DNA from: Sutterella sp. UBA1442
GTDB lineage: Bacteria; Pseudomonadota; Gammaproteobacteria; Burkholderiales; Burkholderiaceae_F
DNA: 5,152 nucleotides
Assembly (NCBI GenBank): GCA_002329575.1
Contig: DCTK01000029.1
Coordinates: 1,515-6,666 of the forward strand
Reading direction: 5' to 3'
The notes beneath the pieces were generated by a model that searched no databases, was not told where the DNA came from, and saw nothing but the letters and a program-made list of their open reading frames with translations. This document shows, one piece after another, positions 1 to 4,020 of the stretch (positions within the stretch are counted from its first letter, which is position 1; every line of letters starts with the position of its first letter). The position numbers and the translations under genes were made by a program.

Positions 1-140
1 GTTGACTTACCCGCGCCATTTAACCCCAAAACGCCAATTTTGGCACCCGGGAAAAACGACAACGAAATGTCTTTCAAAATTTGACGCTTGGGCGGAACAA
101 TCTTGCCCACCCGATTCATCGTAAATACATACTGAGCCAT
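1..140 (-). CDS. ettA: Energy-dependent translational throttle protein EttA (ABC-F ATPase), N-terminal part only
   Basis: Only the first 46 codons lie in the window; the gene continues past base 1. The translation starts MAQYVFTMNRVGKIVPPKRQ and reaches the Walker A motif GLNGAGKS at residues 39-46, very close to E. coli EttA as I recall it. EttA is a cytoplasmic ABC-F protein with two ATPase domains and no membrane part. It binds the ribosomal E site and holds back the first peptide bond when the ATP/ADP ratio is low. The ATG at 138-140 is preceded by an AGGA about 11 nt upstream, within the 22-nt gap that follows the kinase gene, so it is probably the last or a late gene of the minus-strand run. 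The opening NRVGK-PPKRQIL segment is typical of EttA rather than of the paralogues Uup or YheS. Confidence 0.93.
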   Translation of the reverse strand, partial: MAQYVFTMNRVGKIVPPKRQILKDISLSFFPGAKIGVLGLNGAGKS

Positions 141-162
141 AAGGTTCGGTATCCTACAAAAA

Positions 163-798
163 TTACCTTTGGTTAATGAGCCAGAAGTGACGCCACTTCA
201 GGGCGAGTAAATAAAGTTTGCGGCGCCTCTCATCGATGCTCTCGGGGCACCAAATCAGCCACTTTTTGTAAACGCCGCTCAAATCAATCAATTCGAGAAT
301 ATAACGAATTCGCTTGGGTAAGTAGTCGGTCACCAGTCCCGTTTGAAAATCAATCAAAACGGGTTTGCCTTCAGGCGACAACAACCAATTGCTCCACCCG
401 CGCGTATCCAGGTGCACAACGCCTTTTTGATGCACTTGTTTTAAGAGTGCTTCCATTTCTAAAAAAAGTGCCTTCGTGCGTAGCGACTCATCGGTATAGA
501 TGAGTCTTTCACCTTCTTTGTACTCAATGGCAATGGCATACCGATCGATGCGAAAAGCTTCTTCAGCTATACCATCAATACCTTTGAGACGATTCAAGAT
601 TTTGAGTTCGCGGGCAAGTACCCAAGTGCCCCAAAACAAACGAACGAGAAGATGACGAGGTGAGAAATCCTTCACAGTCCAGCGCCGTCCGTCACACTCA
701 ACACAACTGACACGCGCATGCCCGAATCGACCTTCACGTAAAAGTTCGGTGGGTAGCTCTTGAAGTTGTGATCGAGTAAAAGGGACGGCCACTGTCAA
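163..798 (-). CDS. Small protein-kinase-fold protein (RIO/WaaP-like phosphotransferase), TTG start
   Basis: This 211-residue protein carries a compact kinase core. It has a glycine-containing loop (G23, G26), a VKDF lysine (K43), a helix-C type glutamate (E64 in LARELKIL), a catalytic loop HLDTRGWSNWLL (H129, D131, N137) and a metal-binding IDFQTG (D150). The Asp-to-Asn distance is six residues rather than the usual five. I recall the same spacing, with a similar NWLV...IDFQ pattern, in a family of small proteobacterial kinases annotated as serine/threonine or RIO-like. The substrate is unknown and could be protein, lipid sugar or a small molecule. There is no signal peptide or clear membrane helix; the C-terminal 50 residues are rich in Arg, Lys and aromatics. 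The TTG at 796-798 was chosen because an AAGGA lies 5 nt upstream; a GTG two codons in is the alternative. It follows the 125-residue gene by 12 nt, which suggests translational coupling. Confidence 0.85.
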   Translation of the reverse strand: MTVAVPFTRSQLQELPTELLREGRFGHARVSCVECDGRRWTVKDFSPRHLLVRLFWGTWVLARELKILNRLKGIDGIAEEAFRIDRYAIAIEYKEGERLIYTDESLRTKALFLEMEALLKQVHQKGVVHLDTRGWSNWLLSPEGKPVLIDFQTGLVTDYLPKRIRYILELIDLSGVYKKWLIWCPESIDERRRKLYLLALKWRHFWLINQR

Positions 799-803
799 TG
801 AAG

Positions 804-808
804 TCCTT
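804..808 (-). promoter_or_regulatory. Shine-Dalgarno AAGGA of the kinase gene, supports the TTG start
   Basis: On the minus strand AAGGA lies 5 nt before TTG (796-798) and 11 nt before the in-frame GTG two codons later. The spacing favours TTG. The site lies between the stop of the upstream gene (811-813) and the kinase start, so terminating ribosomes could reinitiate here. Confidence 0.6.
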
Positions 809-810
809 AA

Positions 811-1188
811 TTAGGGCATTTGAATCTTGTTGGCGGTAGCGGCAAAACCTGCATCGCCCGGCGTGACGATCTTACTTGCGGCTTCGCGACGCATTTCTTC
901 GAGCTTGGCGATCGTTTCGGCAACACCGGCCTTGGCGGCTTCGCCATAAGCTTCAACAGCCTCTTTAAGCGTTGCGGCCTTAATTTCAAAGTTAATCGGC
1001 AACGGACCCATTTGAGTCATGATTTGGGTTTCGCCCAAGTAGACAACGGCACGGGATTCATCGCGAGCACCGTCGGCCGTGATGGGCGTTAACACTCGAA
1101 TGGAACCCACTTTACGGTCCGTGATAATTTCTTCACGAACCAAAGTCGTTAAGTCCAAGGCGGCGTTCATTTGGTCAAGATCGGCCAT
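811..1188 (-). CDS. Conserved-looking hypothetical cytoplasmic protein, 125 residues
   Basis: I do not recognise a named family. The sequence has the look of a real soluble protein: a mixed polar N-terminus (1-25), a likely beta-rich part (about 26-70, with IRVLTPIT, AVVYLGETQIMT and LPINFEIK), one long charged amphipathic helix (about 71-107, containing ETIAKLEEMRREAAS) and a short tail rich in Gly, Ala and Asn. It has no cysteine, no signal peptide and no membrane segment. The ATG at 1186-1188 has an AGGA 9 nt upstream. It sits immediately before the kinase gene, sharing a 12-nt junction, and is preceded by a structured leader. I vaguely recall similar short proteins annotated as 'cytoplasmic protein' in betaproteobacteria, but cannot confirm it. 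The helix suggests dimerisation; whether it is a partner or substrate of the kinase is speculation. Confidence 0.8.
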   Translation of the reverse strand: MADLDQMNAALDLTTLVREEIITDRKVGSIRVLTPITADGARDESRAVVYLGETQIMTQMGPLPINFEIKAATLKEAVEAYGEAAKAGVAETIAKLEEMRREAASKIVTPGDAGFAATANKIQMP

Positions 1189-1215
1189 GTTTATAAATCC
1201 TTTAAAAATGCGACA

Positions 1216-1261
1216 CCTCGAACACCGAGCACCTGAGGGGCAAGTGCTTGGCCATTCGAGG
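1216..1261 (-). other. Nested hairpin between usp and the 125-residue gene (leader structure or weak terminator)
   Basis: An outer 7-bp stem (CCTCGAA at 1216-1222 with TTCGAGG at 1255-1261) encloses an inner 8-bp stem (1228-1235 with 1241-1248), which has a five-base loop and one G-U pair when read as minus-strand RNA. A run of five T follows on the minus strand at 1208-1204, but 7 nt after the stem and directly before the Shine-Dalgarno of the 125-residue gene. It may be a weak terminator for usp, an mRNA stability or processing element, or a translational control element. The plus-strand side has no T run. Confidence 0.5.
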
Positions 1262-1284
1262 CTTTAGAAAAATTGTTCAGACGT

Positions 1285-1290
1285 ATTGTA
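1285..1290 (-). promoter_or_regulatory. Candidate -10 element TACAAT upstream of the 125-residue gene
   Basis: The minus strand reads TACAAT, five of six matches to the sigma-70 -10 consensus, just after the usp stop codon. Transcription would start near 1278 and include the nested hairpin at 1216-1261 as a leader. No good -35 hexamer is visible 16-18 nt upstream and no extended -10 TG is present, so this is a weak call. Confidence 0.25.
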
Positions 1291-1297
1291 CCGTGTT

Positions 1298-1732
1298 CTA
1301 GCGATAGACCATCACGGGAATCTTCGAGTGGGTCAACACCTTCTGGGTTTCACTGCCCAAAAGCACTGCAGCCAACCCTTTGCGACCGTGACTGGCCATA
1401 AAGATCAAGTCACAGCCGAGCTCTGCGGCCACATCCATGATGGCTTCTGACGGCGAGAAGCTCTTTTTGGAGCACGTCACAGCTTCTACTTGAGCGCGAC
1501 GGAAGTATTCGTATGCCTGATCAAGATATTCTTTAGCTTGATCTTTCACCCGTTGATCGTACTGCTCAATACTCTCAGGACGATACTCGCTCAAATTCGT
1601 ATAGGAATAAGGTTCAATGACAGTAAGCACATAAACTTGTGCTCCGAGCGACTTCGCAAAGCTTGCGGCACCGGCTACAGCCTTGTAAGACAATTCACTA
1701 CCGTCGATGGGAACAAGAATCTTTTTATACAT
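1298..1732 (-). CDS. Universal stress protein, single UspA domain (ATP-binding type)
   Basis: This 144-residue protein is a complete single UspA domain of normal length. It begins MYKKILVPIDGS, with the usual Asp at residue 10. The C-terminal nucleotide loop is A-S-H-G followed by nine residues and G-S (113-127, ASHGRKGLAAVLLGS). The first glycine of the classic G-x2-G-x9-G-(S/T) motif is alanine, a variant that I believe is common in ATP-binding Usp proteins. Such proteins are cytoplasmic, usually dimeric, and raise survival under starvation or other stress; the exact role here cannot be read from sequence. The ATG at 1730-1732 has a strong GAAGGA 7 nt upstream. It lies 109 nt after tcdA and about 110 nt before the 125-residue gene, with possible control elements on both sides. 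It differs in architecture from the two-domain usp on the plus strand. Confidence 0.94.
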   Translation of the reverse strand: MYKKILVPIDGSELSYKAVAGAASFAKSLGAQVYVLTVIEPYSYTNLSEYRPESIEQYDQRVKDQAKEYLDQAYEYFRRAQVEAVTCSKKSFSPSEAIMDVAAELGCDLIFMASHGRKGLAAVLLGSETQKVLTHSKIPVMVYR

Positions 1733-1800
1733 ATGAAATTCCTTCTAACAACCTTTTTCAATTTCAGTTTAGGCCTTTTTTGTGTCCAAAGTTTGCGGCA

Positions 1801-1817
1801 TGTCAGGAAAATTGACA
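1801..1817. promoter_or_regulatory. Inverted repeat TGTCA-N7-TGACA upstream of the single-domain usp
   Basis: A perfect 5-bp inverted repeat with a 7-nt AT-rich centre sits 69 nt before the usp start codon, in the tcdA-usp gap. Its symmetry and placement suit a dimeric regulator. On the minus strand it reads GTCAATTTTCCTGAC, similar to the repeat at 2788-2804 upstream of the other usp gene. The regulator is unknown, and no convincing promoter hexamer pair was found beside it. Confidence 0.35.
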
Positions 1818-1841
1818 TTGAATGAGCGTTCAGTCGCGATT

Positions 1842-2594
1842 TTACGCTTGCTTTTTCTGCTCGCAAAGTATTCCTTCAACAGCCAATTGCACTAGTCGCA
1901 TCGCGAAAGTTGCGGTTACGGCCATAAAAACTCCGAACCCTTCCCCTTCATCTTGACTCGGCCTGACAGGCTCTCGACTATAGACTGCTGTAATCCCTAA
2001 AGGCGTTGCTTTTTTGCCTGAGGCCGATCCCTTAGCAAAACCGTATTTTTTCCGAAGTTGTAAGCGAAGTCCAGCAATTAAGGCATCCCCTTCAACGTGC
2101 GCAATATCAGCGACACTCACTAAAGACGCATCGACTTTGCCGCCTGCACCGCCACTAGTGAGCACCACCGGGGCTTTTTCTTTGCCACGGGCTAAAAGCA
2201 GCGCTTTGGCAGAAAGCGAATCGATGCAATCGATTAACACGTCACAACGATCAATGACGTCATCGAAATTGTCTTGATTGACAAAAACCGACAATGCGTT
2301 AATCCGCGCATTAGGATTAATTTTTCTTAAGCGCTCGGACAAAACATCAACTTTGTAGCGCCCGTAGGCGCCGTCCATCGCAGGCATCTGACGGTTGGTA
2401 TTACTTTCTTCGACAGTGTCACCATCGATAATCGTAATGGTGCCAACGGCCGTGCGAGCAATGGCTTCGGCCACCCAGCTGCCGACTCCGCCGACTCCCA
2501 CAATTGTGACGCTCGCTTGAGCAAGTTTTTCAAAACCTTCGGGGCCAAACAGGCGACTGATGCCACCAAAGCGTCTCGTATCTGAAGTATTCAA
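1842..2594 (-). CDS. tcdA: tRNA threonylcarbamoyladenosine dehydratase TcdA (CsdL), TTG start
   Basis: This 250-residue E1-like (ThiF/MoeB/UBA family) enzyme uses ATP to cyclise t6A at position 37 of ANN-decoding tRNAs to ct6A, improving decoding. Visible features are RFGG at 8-11, the nucleotide loop GVGGVGSW (33-40), IIDGDTVEESNTNRQ with D57, D59, N65, N67, R68 and Q69, K81, and the IDCIDS stretch (121-126). SGGAGGKVD at 147-155 also matches E. coli TcdA as I recall it. After residue 207 it appears roughly 20 residues shorter than E. coli TcdA (268 residues), lacking the segment before the GFG (219-221) that carries cysteines there. No ATG lies near the N-terminus. The TTG at 2592-2594 is supported by an AGGA 8 nt upstream and by RFGG falling at the expected distance. 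It heads the minus-strand gene run. Confidence 0.95.
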   Translation of the reverse strand: MNTSDTRRFGGISRLFGPEGFEKLAQASVTIVGVGGVGSWVAEAIARTAVGTITIIDGDTVEESNTNRQMPAMDGAYGRYKVDVLSERLRKINPNARINALSVFVNQDNFDDVIDRCDVLIDCIDSLSAKALLLARGKEKAPVVLTSGGAGGKVDASLVSVADIAHVEGDALIAGLRLQLRKKYGFAKGSASGKKATPLGITAVYSREPVRPSQDEGEGFGVFMAVTATFAMRLVQLAVEGILCEQKKQA

Positions 2595-2602
2595 TCGATC
2601 TT

Positions 2603-2606
2603 TCCT
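2603..2606 (-). promoter_or_regulatory. Shine-Dalgarno AGGA of tcdA, supports the TTG start
   Basis: On the minus strand TAGGAAAG precedes the TTG at 2592-2594, with 8 nt between AGGA and the start codon. No in-frame ATG is available until residue 70, which lies inside the catalytic domain, so this site decides the start. Confidence 0.65.
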
Positions 2607-2675
2607 AAAAATGGTGCGCCTAAAAGAGGCTCACGACTACTATCGTGCGACTTTTGAGAAAGTACACGCTTTCAA

Positions 2676-2699
2676 ATTGTGCCTTATGGTACTCACAAT
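2676..2699. repeat. Inverted repeat ATTGTG-N12-CACAAT
   Basis: A perfect 6-bp inverted repeat lies about 80-105 nt before the tcdA start, and a further CACAATTT copy occurs at 2748-2755. It might be an operator for tcdA or the divergent gene. Short AT-rich repeats arise easily by chance, so confidence is low. Confidence 0.25.
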
Positions 2700-2787
2700 C
2701 GACGAAATTTCCTAGCGACCTTTTTCAGAGGACTGCCAAACAATCCCCACAATTTGGGCGTTTTAACTGTAGTTTTGCTTACATCGC

Positions 2788-2804
2788 GTCAAATTTTGTT
2801 TGAC
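2788..2804. promoter_or_regulatory. Inverted repeat GTCAAA-N5-TTTGAC, possible operator
   Basis: A perfect 6-bp inverted repeat with a 5-nt T-rich centre, 214 nt before the tandem usp start. It resembles the repeat at 1801-1817 before the other usp gene (both contain GTCAA, a T tract and TGAC). Its right arm overlaps TTGACT at 2800-2805, which has a perfect complement AGTCAA at 2821-2826. Confidence 0.35.
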
Positions 2805-2826
2805 TAAAGACACATTATGCAGTCAA
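2800..2826. repeat. Inverted repeat TTGACT-N15-AGTCAA around a CATTAT box
   Basis: Perfect 6-bp arms flank a 15-nt spacer that contains CATTAT (2813-2818), a possible -10 element for the tandem usp gene. The left arm overlaps the right arm of the repeat at 2788-2804, giving three alternating GTCAA/TTGAC half-sites between 2788 and 2826. A regulator bound here would cover such a promoter. Confidence 0.3.
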
Positions 2827-2831
2827 GGGGC

Positions 2832-2856
2832 TAGCGCTTACCACCAAATAGCGCTA
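2832..2856. repeat. Hairpin-forming repeat TAGCGCT-N11-AGCGCTA
   Basis: Perfect 7-bp arms (2832-2838 and 2850-2856) are separated by 11 nt. The core AGCGCT is itself palindromic, so the two arms are also direct repeats, which fits two protein-binding sites as well as an RNA hairpin. No T run follows on either strand, so it is not an intrinsic terminator. Confidence 0.35.
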
Positions 2857-2873
2857 AAGTGGAAGTTAGGGCA

Positions 2874-2999
2874 ATGAAGGCGATTTCGCATAAAACTAAT
2901 TTGCTAAATATCCTTCGCGCCCGGGGTGTGTTCAAGCCTGTGCGCTTGAACGGCCGTTCGAGCCGATGTTTAGCCCGTGCCCGATTTGATTCTCTCTAA
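2874..2999 (+). CDS. Doubtful 41-codon arginine-rich reading frame, possible leader peptide of the tandem usp gene
   Basis: An ATG frame of 41 codons ends in TAA at 2997-2999, 19 nt before the usp ATG and 7 nt before its Shine-Dalgarno. The peptide begins MKAISHKTNLLNILRARG and contains seven Arg and three Lys, mostly in the second half; it matches no family I know. A possible ribosome site GGAAG lies 8 nt upstream; AGGG is also present but only 2 nt from the ATG. The frame spans the alternative hairpins at 2930-2963, so translation could influence which hairpin forms. A frame of this size occurs often by chance, and if transcription begins near 2917 it would not be on the mRNA. I rate it more likely not a real gene. 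Confidence 0.22.
   Translation: MKAISHKTNLLNILRARGVFKPVRLNGRSSRCLARARFDSL
2930..2963 (+). promoter_or_regulatory. Three-segment leader with mutually exclusive hairpins before the tandem usp gene
   Basis: Segment 1 GTTCAAGC (2930-2937) pairs perfectly over 8 bp with segment 2 GCTTGAAC (2944-2951), with a six-base loop. Segment 2 can instead pair with segment 3 GTTCGAGC (2956-2963) over 8 bp with one G-U, with a four-base GGCC loop. The overlap creates a 12-bp DNA palindrome, GAACGGCCGTTC, at 2948-2959. It lies 55 nt before the usp start, so it is probably in the 5' untranslated RNA. No T run follows, so neither form is an intrinsic terminator; alternatives are a DNA operator with three half-sites or a translational or stability switch. 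Confidence 0.45.
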
Positions 3000-3006
3000 T
3001 AAATTT

Positions 3007-3012
3007 AAAGGA
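3007..3012 (+). promoter_or_regulatory. Shine-Dalgarno AAAGGA deciding the tandem usp start
   Basis: AAAGGA lies 6 nt before the ATG at 3019-3021, ideal spacing. The same frame stays open back to a GTG at 2977, but that start lacks a ribosome site and would add 14 residues in front of the universal MKILIPVDGS opening, so it is rejected. Confidence 0.85.
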
Positions 3013-3018
3013 TGTTTT

Positions 3019-3915
3019 ATGAAAATCCTGATTCCCGTAGATGGCAGTGTTTACAGTGACAACGCTGTAGCTTTCGTGGCCAGCCGTACGACTTTGATCG
3101 GTACGGAACCGCAAATCGTTTTGCTCAACGTACAGGCTCCCCTGCCTGCTCGTGCCAGCCGCCTCGTCAGCCGCGACGCACTTCAGGATTACTATAAGGA
3201 TGAAAGCGAAAAAGCCTTTAAGCCTGCTCGTAAGATTCTGAAAAAAGCCAAGATGGCTGCCGAAGAACTCGCCAAGATTGGCGCTCCGGCTGAAGTGATT
3301 GCACAAGTGGCCGAAGAAATGGGCGCAGATCTTTTGGTCATGGGCTCTCATGGTCGCTCTGCCTTAAAGGGCTTGCTCTTCGGTTCTGTCACAAACGCTG
3401 TTTTGGCATTGACCAAAGTTCCGCTTTTGATGTTGCGCGACAAGGGTGCTCCTGAAACCGATGCATTGAGCTTCGGTATTGCAGTGGACGGCTCTAAGTA
3501 CGGTACCGCTGCTGTGAAGTATGCCTTAAAGCACATTGAGCTCTTCGGCGGTGATGCTGCCAAGGTTCACTTGATTAACACCGTGAGCGATTACGCCGGT
3601 GCTGTGATGCCGGACATGACCGGCATGGCCTTGCCCGCCTTGAGCGAAGATGAAGTCGTCGAATTGCAAAAGAGCGAATTTGCCGAAGCTATCGACCCCG
3701 TGTTGCCTTTGTTCGCAAAGACCGGTGTCAAACCCAAGGAAGTTTGCTTGGTCGGTAACCCCGGTGATGAAATCGCTGCTTACTGCAAGAAGCGTAAACT
3801 CGACTTGTTGGTGATGGGTTCTCACGGTTACGGTCGCTTCAAGGCCGCCGTGATGGGTTCGACTGCCACCCGCATCGCCTCCATCGCTGATGTGCCGCTG
3901 TTGATCATCCGTTAA
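3019..3915 (+). CDS. Tandem universal stress protein, two UspA domains
   Basis: The 298-residue protein is two UspA domains in one chain. Domain 1 (about 1-140) begins MKILIPVDGS and carries GSHG-x9-GS at 109-123. Domain 2 (about 151-298) begins FGIAVDGS and carries GSHG-x9-GS at 267-281. Both nucleotide-binding motifs (G-x2-G-x9-G-S) and both early Asp residues (D8, D157) are intact, so both halves may bind ATP. Tandem Usp proteins such as E. coli UspE fold as an internal pseudo-dimer and act in the cytoplasm in stress adaptation; this one need not be an orthologue of UspE. Residues 190-215, rich in Met, Pro and Ala, form a longer loop in domain 2. The gene stands alone between a repeat-rich leader and a strong terminator, so it is probably monocistronic and independently controlled. 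Confidence 0.95.
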   Translation: MKILIPVDGSVYSDNAVAFVASRTTLIGTEPQIVLLNVQAPLPARASRLVSRDALQDYYKDESEKAFKPARKILKKAKMAAEELAKIGAPAEVIAQVAEEMGADLLVMGSHGRSALKGLLFGSVTNAVLALTKVPLLMLRDKGAPETDALSFGIAVDGSKYGTAAVKYALKHIELFGGDAAKVHLINTVSDYAGAVMPDMTGMALPALSEDEVVELQKSEFAEAIDPVLPLFAKTGVKPKEVCLVGNPGDEIAAYCKKRKLDLLVMGSHGYGRFKAAVMGSTATRIASIADVPLLIIR

Positions 3916-3962
3916 TCATCTCTGTGACGATTATTCGCTGATGAACTTTTAGCGCAACTCTG

Positions 3963-4003
3963 ACAACCACGGCAGCCGCACTGCCGTGGTTGTGTTTTTC
4001 TTT
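3963..4003 (+). terminator. Strong intrinsic terminator after the tandem usp gene
   Basis: A perfect 13-bp stem (ACAACCACGGCAG at 3963-3975 with its complement at 3981-3993) encloses the five-base loop CCGCA. GTTTTTCTTT follows directly. It starts 48 nt after the usp stop codon. On the opposite strand no suitable T run follows the stem, so it acts rightward only. Confidence 0.93.
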
Positions 4004-4020
4004 GTTTGAAAAAGCTATCC

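Larger units (their letters stand above)
2595..3018. other. Divergent intergenic region between tcdA and the tandem usp gene
   Basis: The 424-nt AT-rich spacer must contain the promoters for tcdA (leftward) and the tandem usp gene (rightward). I see no tRNA, no transposon ends and no convincing protein gene, apart from a doubtful 41-codon frame at 2874-2999. It holds several inverted repeats, listed separately. No strong sigma-70 -35/-10 pair could be picked by eye. The best AT-rich candidates for the rightward promoter are CATTAT at 2813-2818 and TAAATA at 2905-2910, both without a good -35. Confidence 0.7.

Noticed and set aside
820..1092. Plus-strand open frame of 90 codons opposite the 125-residue gene
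   Set aside because: It is antisense to a better-supported gene with a clear ribosome site and operon context.
1490..1825. Plus-strand open frame of 111 codons opposite the single-domain usp
   Set aside because: It is a shadow of a clear UspA gene, and the hydrophobic, Phe-rich product is a reverse-strand artefact.
2735..2766. Possible terminator: CCAAA/TTTGG stem followed by TTTT
   Set aside because: The stem is only 5 bp with a 12-nt loop, and the T run is short and 3 nt away; too weak, and it does not follow any gene on that strand.
2788..2804. FNR/CRP-type box
   Set aside because: The half-sites are in reverse orientation to TTGAT-N4-ATCAA and the spacing differs, so it is kept only as an unnamed inverted repeat.
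2977..3018. In-frame GTG extension of the tandem usp gene by 14 residues
   Set aside because: It has no ribosome site, whereas the ATG at 3019 has an ideal AAAGGA and gives the standard UspA N-terminus.
2595..3018. tRNA, small RNA gene or CRISPR repeats in the long spacer
   Set aside because: There is no cloverleaf, no CCA-ended structure, no regularly spaced repeats and no hairpin with a T run that would end a small RNA.
2932..3351. Minus-strand open frame of 139 codons opposite the usp start
   Set aside because: It is antisense to a certain UspA domain, its product looks like a low-complexity mirror of the coding strand, and no family resemblance is seen.
3526..3825. Minus-strand open frame of 99 codons inside the tandem usp gene
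   Set aside because: It is a shadow of the second UspA domain with no ribosome site and no recognisable motif.
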